From positions 229,807-250,514 of the forward strand of contig DEXG01000015.1 in NCBI GenBank assembly GCA_002364005.1: a stretch of 20,708 nt of DNA, read 5' to 3'. The DNA comes from Phycisphaerales bacterium UBA3190. Lineage in GTDB: Bacteria > Planctomycetota > Phycisphaerae > Phycisphaerales > UBA1924. Both the position numbers and the translations under genes were made by a program. Below the pieces are notes generated by a model. The model was not told where the DNA came from. It ran no database searches and saw nothing but the letters and a program-made list of their open reading frames with translations. This document shows positions 1 through 7,379 of this stretch, piece after piece (position 1 is the first letter of the stretch; every line of letters starts with the position of its first letter).

Positions 1-278
1 TGCTCTGCTACACGCAGCAGACGCTGCGTCACCCAGCTGCGTGGGGGCTCGCCCGCCTTGAGCTTGAACTTCACCCCGCCCCGCACCCGGCGCGGGTTCA
101 CCAGCGACTTGCGTGAGGATCGGAACGACGCGTACTGCGGCTTAATCTTCTTCGGAGCTGTCGGGACATGCGCGCTGAGCGTGGGCTTGGAGAGCACATT
201 CATCACGCGATCATCGCTTGGTGCTTCGACCTTCTGGGTGTCTGTATCAGACGATTTGGATGTCTTCTTCTTGGCCAT
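1..278 (-). CDS. SWIM zinc-finger family protein, N-terminal part (runs off the window)
   Basis: The minus strand opens with ATG at 278, 15 bp after the stop codon of the helicase gene, and stays open for 92 codons to the window edge. The product starts with a Lys/Ser/Thr-rich stretch (MAKKKTSKSSDTDTQ...), then a disordered-looking linker. At residues 63-92 it has RRVRGGVKFKLKAGEPPRSW followed by VTQRLLRVAE. That segment resembles, from memory, the start of bacterial SWIM zinc-finger proteins, which carry an arginine/glycine patch, then a 'SW..R' helix, and are commonly encoded next to SNF2 helicases. The zinc-binding CxCx(n)CxH motif itself would lie beyond position 1, so the family call rests on the N-terminal segment and on the neighbour. 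The short spacing implies co-transcription with the helicase and a joint role in DNA or chromatin remodelling, as an inference. Confidence 0.6.
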   Translation of the reverse strand, partial: MAKKKTSKSSDTDTQKVEAPSDDRVMNVLSKPTLSAHVPTAPKKIKPQYASFRSSRKSLVNPRRVRGGVKFKLKAGEPPRSWVTQRLLRVAE

Positions 279-293
279 CGCTTCGTCCTTGGG

Positions 294-3200
294 TTACATC
301 TCGTCGGCGATCGTGTCCGCACGCAGTGTGAGCAGCTCGCGCAGCTTGTCGGTACCAAGCTCGGTGAGCCAGCGTTCGCCGTGCCCGATGATGTTCTCGG
401 CCAGCTCCATCTTGCTCTCGATCATCTCGTCGATGCGTTCTTCCAGCGTGCCGCGCACAATGTACTTATGCACCTGCACCGTCCGGGTCTGACCGATGCG
501 GTACGCGCGGTCCGTTGCCTGGTTCTCCACAGCCGGGTTCCACCAGCGGTCGAAGTGGAACACATGCGTCGCGGCGGTCAGGTTCAGACCCACACCACCG
601 GCCTTGAGCGACAGGATCAGTATCGGCGTCTTGCCCGTCGCCTCCTGGAACTCGTCGATCATCTTCTGACGCTTGCCCTGAGGCGTCCCGCCGTGCAGGA
701 ACAGCACATCCTTGCCCAGCTCGTGACGCAGCATGTTGCTGAGAATATGCCCCATCTGCCTGAACTGGGTGAAGATGAGCGCCTGGTCGCCCTCGCTGAT
801 CAGCTCTGAAGTCTGCTCCAGCAGACGCACGCACTTGCCGCTGCGCATCGGGTCGATGACCTTGCCGAACTGCGGGTCTGCCTCCTTGAGCATCTGTGCC
901 GGGTGGTTGCAGATCTGCTTGAGCTTGATGAGCGCCGCCAGCACAAGCCCGCGACGATGGATGCCCTCGCTCTGATCAACATCGCTGAGCATGCGCTGCA
1001 CGCAGCCCTCGTAGAGCTTGGCCTGCTCGGGCGTAAGAGCACACCATTCCTTGCTCTCGATCTTGCTGGGCAGATCGGAGACCACCGTCGGGTCGGTCTT
1101 GACACGACGCAGGATAAACGGCGAGACCATCGCACGCAGCTTCACCATCTTGTTCTGATCACGATGACGCTCGATCGGCAGCGAGAACCGCTTGCGGAAC
1201 AGGCCCGAAGAACCGAGGTACCCCGGGTTCAGGAAATCCATGATCGACCACAGCTCGCTGAGCCGGTTCTCCACGGGCGTACCCGTCAGGGCCACACGCT
1301 TGGGTGCGACGATGCCCCGAACCGCCTGGGACTGCTTGGCCGCAGGGTTCTTGATGAACTGCGCCTCGTCGAGGACAATGCGCCCCCACTTGACTGTATC
1401 GATCAGCTCGCGGTCCCGGTGCGCCAACGCGTAGGTCGTCAGGATCAGATCGGAGTTGCTCGCGGCCTCCGAGAACGAATCATCGGTGAGCCGATCGACC
1501 CCGTGGTGCACCATCACACGCAGCTGCGGCGCGAACTTCTGAGCTTCCTTCATCCAGTTGCCAATGACCGACATCGGGACGACCAGCAGTGTCGGGTCAA
1601 CCTTGCCATCGGGCGCAACCGTGCGTTCGTGGACCATCAGCGCCAGCATCTGGATTGTCTTACCGAGGCCCATGTCATCAGCAAGGCAGGCACCGAAACC
1701 GAACTGCTCCATGAACGACATCCAGCTCATGCCGCGCGACTGGTATGGACGCAGCGTGCCGTTGAATCGTTCTGGCGTTTCCAGCTCGGGCAGCTTGATC
1801 GACGCGCCGTCCTCGCCGCCCAGCAGCGATGCAACCCAGCCCGTGGCCTCCAGCCCCGTGACGGGCAGACCGGTCTGCGAGGAATCGGACGCCAGCGCCA
1901 GCTGCATCGCCTCGCCAAGCTCCATCTCGCCGCCCGGGTTCTCGCCGATGAACTTGATGGCGTTCTGCACATCCTCAGGACGGATCTCAACCCACTTGCC
2001 ACCGATACGCACCAGCGGCGCATTCTGCTGGGCGAGCTGCTCGAACTCGTGCAGCGTGAGGGTGGTGTCCCCGATCGCGATCTCCCAGTGGTACCCAACC
2101 AGCGAGTTGAGCCCGAGCTGCGGGGCAGCCCCGTCGGGATCCCCGTTCTCGTCGAACATGGTCTCTGCCGGGTCCGACTCGATCTTGAGCCGTGCACCGA
2201 GCCGACCGCTGGGCGATTCCCACCAGGGCGGGCTCTGAACCACAAAGCCCTGCTCTTCGAGAATCGGCTTGTTCTCACGCAGGAACGCGTAGGCCTCCTG
2301 CGAGTCCAGCAGGATCTCAATCGGCTCGCTGGAATCGAGCGCCTCTTCAAGCTTCTTGTAGTGGCGGCTGGCGCGGCCAAGCTCGGCCATCAGCAGCTCT
2401 TGCGGGTTCTCGAGCGTCAGACCCGAGATCACAATGCGCTCACGCTGAATGAGCCAGATATCTGACGCGCGAAGCACGATCTCTTCGTCGTCCACGCTCT
2501 GCAGGTAGAAGCTCAGCGACCACTTGACCGTTGCGTCGGGCCTGCTGATGTCCGCGGCCAGACCGTCAGCAATCGGCTCAGCGATCCGCAAACCAAAGAC
2601 CCAATCGCTCGACTCGCCGCGATCTTCCAGCTCGGAAATCCAGCGCCGAACCTTGCGCACGATGTCCGCACGCTGCCCCTGGACGCTGGGAACTTCCTCG
2701 GTGTTATCGAGCAACCCAAGCAGCCAGGCGACCTGCGGGTCGCTCTCCGGATCCGCATCCTCGACCGTGTCGTGCATCTCTTCACGGATCATCGTCGAGC
2801 GGCAGCGCGCGTCGGTCACCGCCGCGAGAAAATCGGTCGTCAGCGACCAGGCGTCATGCGCATGCTCGTTGACCACCGAACGCCCAACACCGGGCATCGA
2901 GTCCACCAGCTTCTGCACGCGTGCCGCGGTCATCGGGTCGCTCAGCCATGGCCACCAGCCCGCGCTCAGCTCACCCTGCGCGTCCTGAAGGATCATCGGG
3001 ACCACACGGTGCCCGGCAAGCAGGTGTGATGCCAGACGCGAGGCGGCGACAAAGTACTTGATCCCTGCTCCAAGCCCGCCGAACGCGTGCTCGTCGTCGT
3101 CGTGATCGCTGTCGCCGTGCTCGACGAGCCATTCGAGCACCGGGCCCGCGTCGATGGGCTTGATCGCCAGCGTGGGCACGGTGAACTCGCGCAGGACCGC

Positions 3201-3458
3201 CGCGCTGTCCTCATCCTGATCACGACCGATCAGGCGTGACATCGTCACACTGGGGACGGGCTCTTCCTCGATCGCGGGCAAGCGGAGCGTCAGGGTGCGC
3301 TCCTGGCCCTGCACCCACGCGGGAAGCCCGACCGGGCGTGCCGCATGGCTGTGCACCAGCGAATCGTCGGTCGCCTCGATCTGATGGTCATGATTTGGCG
3401 TGGGCTGCTCGCACCAGAGGTGCAGGAACCCATTGCTCCAGTTGGCATGGATCACCAT
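294..3458 (-). CDS. SNF2/HepA-family DEAD-like helicase (SWI2/SNF2 ATPase)
   Basis: This gene encodes a 1054-residue ATP-dependent DNA translocase of the bacterial SNF2 type. The N-terminal ~570 residues match the layout of the helicase-associated domain found in this group. RecA-like domain 1 follows: Walker A LADDMGLGKT near residue 599, DEAQ box (VLDEAQFIKN) near 697, and motif III/IV ALTGTPVENRLSELW. RecA-like domain 2 has LHGGTPQGKR, SLKAGGVGLNL, DRWWNPAVENQA and the motif VI arginines in DRAYRIGQTR near residue 984. The start was set at ATG 3458 (MVIHANWSNGF), because homologues begin with this HANW-type strand. The frame stays open to ATG 3560, but the extra 34 residues look unlike protein-family sequence and sit close to the tRNA gene. 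The downstream gene is a probable SWIM zinc-finger partner. Cellular role, such as repair or transcription recycling, is not visible from sequence. Confidence 0.95.
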   Translation of the reverse strand: MVIHANWSNGFLHLWCEQPTPNHDHQIEATDDSLVHSHAARPVGLPAWVQGQERTLTLRLPAIEEEPVPSVTMSRLIGRDQDEDSAAVLREFTVPTLAIKPIDAGPVLEWLVEHGDSDHDDDEHAFGGLGAGIKYFVAASRLASHLLAGHRVVPMILQDAQGELSAGWWPWLSDPMTAARVQKLVDSMPGVGRSVVNEHAHDAWSLTTDFLAAVTDARCRSTMIREEMHDTVEDADPESDPQVAWLLGLLDNTEEVPSVQGQRADIVRKVRRWISELEDRGESSDWVFGLRIAEPIADGLAADISRPDATVKWSLSFYLQSVDDEEIVLRASDIWLIQRERIVISGLTLENPQELLMAELGRASRHYKKLEEALDSSEPIEILLDSQEAYAFLRENKPILEEQGFVVQSPPWWESPSGRLGARLKIESDPAETMFDENGDPDGAAPQLGLNSLVGYHWEIAIGDTTLTLHEFEQLAQQNAPLVRIGGKWVEIRPEDVQNAIKFIGENPGGEMELGEAMQLALASDSSQTGLPVTGLEATGWVASLLGGEDGASIKLPELETPERFNGTLRPYQSRGMSWMSFMEQFGFGACLADDMGLGKTIQMLALMVHERTVAPDGKVDPTLLVVPMSVIGNWMKEAQKFAPQLRVMVHHGVDRLTDDSFSEAASNSDLILTTYALAHRDRELIDTVKWGRIVLDEAQFIKNPAAKQSQAVRGIVAPKRVALTGTPVENRLSELWSIMDFLNPGYLGSSGLFRKRFSLPIERHRDQNKMVKLRAMVSPFILRRVKTDPTVVSDLPSKIESKEWCALTPEQAKLYEGCVQRMLSDVDQSEGIHRRGLVLAALIKLKQICNHPAQMLKEADPQFGKVIDPMRSGKCVRLLEQTSELISEGDQALIFTQFRQMGHILSNMLRHELGKDVLFLHGGTPQGKRQKMIDEFQEATGKTPILILSLKAGGVGLNLTAATHVFHFDRWWNPAVENQATDRAYRIGQTRTVQVHKYIVRGTLEERIDEMIESKMELAENIIGHGERWLTELGTDKLRELLTLRADTIADEM

Positions 3459-3574
3459 TGCTGAACGCTCGACGCCTTGCTCGGGAACTTCGATCACAGA
3501 TGCTGCTCCCCAACGGGGGTTGTGCGGGCCGAGCCGGAGATCTGGGCACCGTGCTGACACGCGCCAAACCCATG

Positions 3575-3595
3575 CTCGCCGAATGCCTCGGCAAG
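3575..3595 (-). terminator. Stem-loop downstream of tRNA-Lys (possible terminator or processing hairpin)
   Basis: On the minus strand CTTGCCGA and TCGGCGAG form an 8-bp stem (one G-U pair) with a 5-nt loop, 14 nt after the tRNA 3' end. No T-run follows, so intrinsic termination is doubtful. It may instead block 3' exonuclease trimming or be chance. Confidence 0.3.
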
Positions 3596-3608
3596 CGGCT
3601 CAAGTGAA

Positions 3609-3680
3609 TAGGGGAGCAGGGACTCGAACCCTGAACCTGCGGCTTAAAAGGCCGTTGCTCTACCATTGAGCTACTCCCCC
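3609..3680 (-). tRNA. tRNA-Lys (anticodon UUU)
   Basis: A 72-nt cloverleaf folds on the minus strand. The acceptor arm is GGGGGAG with CTCCCCT (first pair G-U) and discriminator A. The D stem is GCTC/GAGC with loop AATGGTA, and the T arm is CAGGG-TTCGAGT-CCCTG. The anticodon loop is CTTTTAA, giving anticodon TTT for AAA/AAG lysine codons. The anticodon stem has an A-C mismatch at its outermost pair. The 3' CCA is not encoded. It lies between waaA and the helicase, all in the same orientation. Confidence 0.95.
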
Positions 3681-3758
3681 AACTGCGATCTCAGGATCGA
3701 AATCGGGCTCAGGAGCCCCGAAGGGCGGGCCAGAGAGACAGTGTACGCCCGAACTTCG

Positions 3759-3798
3759 CTGAAATCACGCGGCAAGCATCATCAACCAGTGATTTCAG
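3759..3798. repeat. 10-bp perfect inverted repeat overlapping the waaA stop codon
   Basis: CTGAAATCAC (3759-3768) and GTGATTTCAG (3789-3798) are perfect inverse copies separated by 20 bp. The right arm contains the waaA TGA (3795-3797 on the minus strand), and the pair lies between waaA and tRNA-Lys. It could be a stem at the end of the waaA transcript or a dyad binding site for the tRNA promoter. No T-run supports a terminator. Confidence 0.55.
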
Positions 3799-5087
3799 GC
3801 ACCTTCATCGGGCCGAATCACCGCTCGCAACAGGACATCCATATGCCGCCCGGAAGCACCCTGCTGCGCCTGAACACAGTCCTGTGCCGACCGCCCCATG
3901 TGCGCCCGCAAATCAGCATCACCCAGCAGCTCCCCAACCACCCGCCCGAGCTGGTTACGCTCGACCACCCGCAACCCACCTGATTGGGTGAGCAACTCGA
4001 TGGCCACCTGAAAGTCGCTGTGGCGTTCCCCGATCAGCACGGGCTTGCCCGAAGCCGCCGGCTCGATCGGGTCCGACCCGTACTGGTCATTGAACGAGCG
4101 CCCCATGATCACCAGGTCTGCCAGCTCGTACACGGCCGAGAGTTCCCCGATCGTGTCGAGCAGGAACCGGGTTGCCCCCCTCCCCTGTTCCCCGCTGGAT
4201 CGACGCACACACCCAGGCACCGCCACAGCCGCCTCATCAAACCGCTCCGTTTTGCGTGGAGCAATGATCAGCTGCACATCATCGGGGACTGACTCGTGCA
4301 TCAAACCCTCTTCGTCGGGGCCGGTTGAGCCAGCCACCACGATCGGGCGGGTGAGATCAAGCCCCATCTCCCGTGCGATGGTTTTCGCCCGCTCGCTGGG
4401 CTCGGTGTTGGGCTCGGTGCTGATCGAGTCCCACTTCATCGAGCCGGTGATCTGGACCCGCTCATTGGGCACGCCCATGGCCTCGATACGCTCGGCATAT
4501 TGCTCGTCCTGCACGCACGCGAAGTCCAGACGGGCAAAGGTGGGCCTGAGCAGCACCCTGAGCTTGCGATACCCCTTGTAGGATCGAGCCGAGATGCGTC
4601 CGTTGATGATCCCGATCGGGATACCCCGCTTGGCACAGATCTTGATGAAGTTGGGCCAGACCTCCAGCTCCACCAGCCCCACCATATCGGGCTGCACCGC
4701 GTTGAGGAATCGTTTGACCATCCAGGAACAGTCGAGCGGATAGCGCACGACACTGACATGGTCGAGCGTCCCAAAGAGCGACCGGGCCCGCGCCAGCCCC
4801 GTATCGGTCGTGCTGGAAACGAACACATGGGCCTTCCCGCTGAGCATGGGCACCAGCGCCCGCAACGCGTTGACCTCCCCCACCGACACCGAATGCAGCA
4901 TGATGCAGGGCAGGTCGGTATCGATCTCCTCCGGGTCGAACATCGCATCCACATGCCCGAATCGCTCGTCCCAGCCCTCCCGGCGTTTGCGCAGCCAGAG
5001 CGGGGCCGTGACGAGACCGAGCGGGATGTAGAGCAGATCGAGCAGGTTCACCGCGGGTACGATAGTCGATATCAACACATCAGGCAT
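3795..5087 (-). CDS. waaA: 3-deoxy-D-manno-octulosonic acid (Kdo) transferase
   Basis: The 430-residue product transfers Kdo from CMP-Kdo to lipid A precursor at the cytoplasmic face of the inner membrane (GT30 family). An N-terminal hydrophobic helix (VNLLDLLYIPLGLVTAPLWL, residues 13-32) precedes WLRKRREGW and the family hallmark HSVSVGE. The Glu at about residue 71 corresponds to the catalytic base of characterised WaaA proteins. The acceptor-side motif GLVELEVWPN lies near residue 137, INGRIS follows, and the C-terminal nucleotide-binding half contains PIEPAASGKPVLIG. Length is normal for the family. With kdsA about 2.3 kb beyond its start, it shows that the cell makes a Kdo-containing lipopolysaccharide. 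The gene is transcribed away from the SDR gene. No other Kdo genes (kdsB, kdsC, kdsD) are present here. Confidence 0.95.
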   Translation of the reverse strand: MPDVLISTIVPAVNLLDLLYIPLGLVTAPLWLRKRREGWDERFGHVDAMFDPEEIDTDLPCIMLHSVSVGEVNALRALVPMLSGKAHVFVSSTTDTGLARARSLFGTLDHVSVVRYPLDCSWMVKRFLNAVQPDMVGLVELEVWPNFIKICAKRGIPIGIINGRISARSYKGYRKLRVLLRPTFARLDFACVQDEQYAERIEAMGVPNERVQITGSMKWDSISTEPNTEPSERAKTIAREMGLDLTRPIVVAGSTGPDEEGLMHESVPDDVQLIIAPRKTERFDEAAVAVPGCVRRSSGEQGRGATRFLLDTIGELSAVYELADLVIMGRSFNDQYGSDPIEPAASGKPVLIGERHSDFQVAIELLTQSGGLRVVERNQLGRVVGELLGDADLRAHMGRSAQDCVQAQQGASGRHMDVLLRAVIRPDEGA

Positions 5088-5275
5088 ACTGCGCGATCAC
5101 GCAGGGCCCGTGCGTCCGCCCATCGCACCGACCACGCCTGGCAGACCGTCCGGGCCTATCGCCGCGAGCAGTTCGCCCAGATGACCCCGCACCTGATCCG
5201 TTCTGGTCGATTCATGACTTTGATGCATCCGGGAACCATCATCCACGATTACCATGGTGAGCCCCCACTCAACAT

Positions 5276-5282
5276 GAGGTGA
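5276..5282 (+). promoter_or_regulatory. Strong Shine-Dalgarno that decides the start of the SDR gene
   Basis: GAGGTGA is nearly the full complement of the 16S 3' end. It is followed after 3 nt by ATC (5286), in frame with the SDR gene. No ATG, GTG or TTG is correctly spaced from it. The only ATG overlapping it, at 5274, is in frame but hits the TGA at 5280, which is part of the ribosome site itself. Confidence 0.5.
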
Positions 5283-5285
5283 ACC

Positions 5286-6785
5286 ATCAACCCCGCCACG
5301 ACTGACCACGAACATCCGACGCAACCTCCCCGGATCGCGGTGACCGGTGCGACTGGCTATGTCGGAGGACGGTTGGTCAGTGAGCTGCTCGACGAGGGCT
5401 ACCGCGTGCGGTGCATCGTCCGTGAACCACGCAAGCTCAACCAGCGTCCGTGGGCCAACGACCCGCGTGTCTCGATCGCCAAGAGTGACCTCTCAGTCGA
5501 TGATGGTCTCGAACAGCACCTGGAGGGCTGCCAGGCGGCCTACTACCTGATCCACTCCATGGAAGTCAGCGGCAAGCAGTACGCCCATCGCGACCGCCAA
5601 CTCGCAGAACGGTTCGTCGCAGCCGCCGATCAGGCAGGTGTCAAGCGAGTTATCTACCTCGGTGGTCTGGGTGAGCTGGGCGACGGGCTCAGCGAGCACC
5701 TGAGTTCGCGTCGGGAAGTCGAAGAGATCCTCGCTTCCAGCAGCGTCCAGCTCACTGCCTTTCGCGCGGCCATGATCATCGGCTCGGGCTCGGCCTCGTT
5801 CGAGATCCTCCGCTACCTCGTCGAAAGCCTGCCGATCATGGTGACCCCCTCGTGGGTCAAGACCGAGTCCCAACCGATCGCGATCAGCGATGTGCTGCAC
5901 TGGCTGGTCCGCTGTCTCAAGGTCCCAGAGACCGAGGGGCAAACGCTCGAGATCGGCGGTGCCGATGTGCTCGCATACAGCGATCTGATGCGCATCATGG
6001 CCGAGGAACTGGAGCTGCCAAAGCGTCTGATCATCCCCATGCCCGTGCTGACTCCACGCCTGAGTTCGGGCTGGATCTCGCTCGTCACCCCCGTCTCGTA
6101 CAAAATTGCCCGACCACTTGCTGAGGGACTCAAGAACCGGGTGGTCGTGCGTGACCCGCGGGTGCAGGAACTGATGCCGCATACGCCACTCGATGCCCGC
6201 GAGTCGATGCGACGCGCCTTGCAGCGTGTCCGCACCAACGAGGTCACAACGCGCTGGTCGGTCGCGGGCCCGGTGCCGGGCGATCCCGACTGGGCTGGGG
6301 GCACGGTCTTCGTCGATGAACGCACCATCGAGATCGACGCGCCCACGGCACGGGTATTCAGCGCTGTCTGCAGGATCGGAGGCGGGCACGGCTGGTACGC
6401 CGGCGATCTCCTCTGGCGCATCCGAGGCTGGATGGACACGCTGGTCGGGGGCCCGGGGCTGCGACGCGGACGACGCGACCCCAACCTCATCGAGTTCGGC
6501 GAAACACTCGATTTCTGGCGCATCATCGGTATCGAGCAAGACCGATCACTCTCGCTGCTGGCAGAGATGAAGCTGCCGGGCATCGCAAATCTGCATTTCA
6601 AACTCATACCGAGCGACAATCGCACCAAACTGACCATGACTGCTCGGTTCAGGCCCAAGGGGATCGTGGGGATCGCATACTGGTACACGGTCCTGCCGCT
6701 GCACCACATCGTGTTCGCCGGCATGCTCAACGGCATCAAACGCTCAGCAGAAAAGCCCCTCGCCAAAGACGAGGGGCTCGATTGA
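5286..6785 (+). CDS. SDR-family NAD(P)-binding oxidoreductase with C-terminal DUF2867 domain
   Basis: This gene encodes a two-domain protein. The N-terminal ~300 residues are an atypical (NmrA-like) short-chain dehydrogenase: RIAVTGATGYVGGRL is the nucleotide-binding glycine loop, followed by YRVRCIVREPRKL, AYYLIHSM and VIYLGGLGE. The C-terminal ~170 residues match the DUF2867 pattern with DERTIEIDAPTARVF, GGHGWYAGDLLWRIRGW, GGPGLRRGRRDP, LDFWRI and a closing YWYTVLPLHHIVF. The substrate is unknown. The first conventional start is GTG 5340, but that would remove the R-I-A residues of the first Rossmann strand. The frame is open back to 5283 and a strong ribosome site precedes ATC 5286, so I place the start there (499 residues); 5340 is the alternative. 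The gene is divergent from waaA, and its last codons double as the tRNA-Val terminator. Confidence 0.88.
   Translation: MNPATTDHEHPTQPPRIAVTGATGYVGGRLVSELLDEGYRVRCIVREPRKLNQRPWANDPRVSIAKSDLSVDDGLEQHLEGCQAAYYLIHSMEVSGKQYAHRDRQLAERFVAAADQAGVKRVIYLGGLGELGDGLSEHLSSRREVEEILASSSVQLTAFRAAMIIGSGSASFEILRYLVESLPIMVTPSWVKTESQPIAISDVLHWLVRCLKVPETEGQTLEIGGADVLAYSDLMRIMAEELELPKRLIIPMPVLTPRLSSGWISLVTPVSYKIARPLAEGLKNRVVVRDPRVQELMPHTPLDARESMRRALQRVRTNEVTTRWSVAGPVPGDPDWAGGTVFVDERTIEIDAPTARVFSAVCRIGGGHGWYAGDLLWRIRGWMDTLVGGPGLRRGRRDPNLIEFGETLDFWRIIGIEQDRSLSLLAEMKLPGIANLHFKLIPSDNRTKLTMTARFRPKGIVGIAYWYTVLPLHHIVFAGMLNGIKRSAEKPLAKDEGLD
6751..6778 (-). terminator. Intrinsic terminator of tRNA-Val, inside the SDR coding end
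   Basis: On the minus strand AGCCCCTCG, a 7-nt loop and CGAGGGGCT form a perfect 9-bp stem followed by TTTTC. It lies 24 bp beyond the tRNA-Val 3' end. On the plus strand the same bases encode the end of the SDR protein (KPLAKDEGL), where no T-run follows, so it acts only leftward. Confidence 0.75.
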
Positions 6786-6802
6786 GTCGGGAATCGGGGA
6801 AA

Positions 6803-6876
6803 TAGGCGAGGAGGGACTCGAACCCACGACATTTCGCGTGTAAGGCGAACGCTCTAGCCAACTGAGCTACTCGCCC
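6803..6876 (-). tRNA. tRNA-Val (anticodon UAC)
   Basis: A 74-nt cloverleaf folds on the minus strand. Acceptor GGGCGAG pairs with CTCGCCT (first pair G-U), with discriminator A. The D stem is GCTC/GAGC with a 9-nt loop. Anticodon stem TTCGC/GCGAA encloses CTTACAC, giving anticodon TAC for valine. The T arm is GTGGG-TTCGAGT-CCCTC with one T-T mismatch. CCA is not encoded. It is a stand-alone tRNA gene with its own terminator. Confidence 0.95.
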
Positions 6877-6939
6877 CGATGTGCACAGAGCATAGCCCAC
6901 TTCGATCGCATCTGGAACCCAGCGAAACGCACAGGGTCC

Positions 6940-6977
6940 AAAAAGAGATCGTCCCGCCGAGGAGGGAACTCGGCGGG
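6940..6977 (-). terminator. GC-rich hairpin with downstream T-run (3' end of the candidate RNA)
   Basis: CCCGCCGAG (6953-6961) and CTCGGCGGG (6969-6977) form a perfect 9-bp stem with a 7-nt loop. On the minus strand it is followed by ACGATCTC and then TTTTT (6944-6940). The 8-nt gap before the T-run is longer than usual for an intrinsic terminator. Confidence 0.5.
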
Positions 6978-7088
6978 AGAGCGGCGGGGCAACTTCGATG
7001 TCCGGTTACCCGATGTCGGGTCGCCCTTCGCTCGTACGATCTCAGAGAGGGCAAATCTTTACACCGCACAGCGTAGACGAAACAGCCC
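6940..7088 (-). ncRNA. Candidate structured small RNA (unrecognised family)
   Basis: No protein gene fits in the 503 bp between tRNA-Val and kdsA, but the minus strand carries the parts of a ~150-nt RNA gene. A promoter-like pair sits at 7093-7121, with the expected start at the G-run near 7088. The 5' segment GGGGCUGUUUCG (7089-7078) pairs with CGAAGUUGCCCC (6997-6986): nine Watson-Crick pairs, two G-U pairs and one U-U mismatch. Further in, UGUGCGGU pairs with ACCGGACA with one mismatch. These helices enclose two hairpins, UUGCCCU/AGGGCGA and ACCCG-ACAU-CGGGU. After the closing helix comes a 9-bp GC hairpin and a U5 tract. I do not recognise it as tmRNA, SRP RNA, RNase P RNA or 6S RNA. Expression is inferred, not shown. 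Confidence 0.45.
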
Positions 7089-7092
7089 CAGA

Positions 7093-7121
7093 ATAGTACA
7101 AAATTACAAGACGCATTGTAA
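7093..7121 (-). promoter_or_regulatory. Putative promoter of the candidate RNA
   Basis: On the minus strand TTACAA (7121-7116) and TACTAT (7098-7093) are separated by exactly 17 bp, in the only clearly AT-rich patch of this gap. The predicted start falls on the G-run (7089-7086) that opens the RNA's closing helix. Both hexamers are only partial matches to the sigma-70 consensus. Confidence 0.35.
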
Positions 7122-7122
7122 T
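7103..7122. repeat. AT-rich inverted repeat (possible operator)
   Basis: ATTACAA and TTGTAAT are perfect 7-bp arms around a 6-bp spacer. The dyad covers the putative -35 element and most of the spacer of the promoter at 7093-7121, a position where a repressor dimer could bind. Confidence 0.4.
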
Positions 7123-7175
7123 ATATTACGAAGTTTCTGCACTCTGAGGACATCTCTTCATACGCATGACCCCGG

Positions 7176-7201
7176 AAAACCCACTGAATTCGGTGGTTTT
7201 T
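7176..7201. terminator. Bidirectional intrinsic-terminator-like hairpin
   Basis: AAAACC-C-ACTG, loop AATT, then CGGT-GGTTTT forms a 10-bp stem with one bulged C and one G-U pair. It is flanked by A-rich sequence on the left and T5 on the right, so it could stop transcription in either direction. It lies 180 bp upstream of kdsA and may insulate it. The remaining bases (7202-7379) show no gene; the kdsA promoter is presumably here but I could not identify it. Confidence 0.5.
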
Positions 7202-7379
7202 GCGCCGCGGCGGACACCCACAAGTTGGGCCCAGCACCGAATCTCCGCTTCACGCTTGTGCACAACCGGCGATTTCATTACTCGGCCCGCGCTCACATCG
7301 CGCCCAAACCACCGGCTTTGAGCTGATCTCCGACCCATTGCAACAGGTACCCTCACACCACGCGGGCCTACCCTTGCCT

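Noticed and set aside
903..2465. 520-codon open frame on the plus strand
   Set aside because: It lies wholly antisense to the conserved helicase domains. Long antisense frames are common in GC-rich coding DNA, and its translation has no recognisable motif.
5097..5324. 75-codon minus-strand frame between waaA and the SDR gene
   Set aside because: It overlaps the SDR ribosome site and first codons, has no ribosome site or family match, and ends just before waaA. Judged to be chance.
5493..6539. 348-codon open frame on the minus strand
   Set aside because: It is antisense to the SDR/DUF2867 gene and acidic and repetitive, like other shadow frames here.
6854..7237. 127-codon minus-strand frame in the tRNA-Val to kdsA gap
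   Set aside because: It runs into the tRNA-Val gene and reads through the GC hairpin and AT-rich patch, and its Cys/Arg-rich translation resembles no protein family. The RNA-gene reading explains the region better.
7256..7265. TTGTGCACAA, a DnaA-box-like palindrome upstream of kdsA
   Set aside because: It is a single near match far from dnaA with no accompanying boxes; the expected chance frequency is high.
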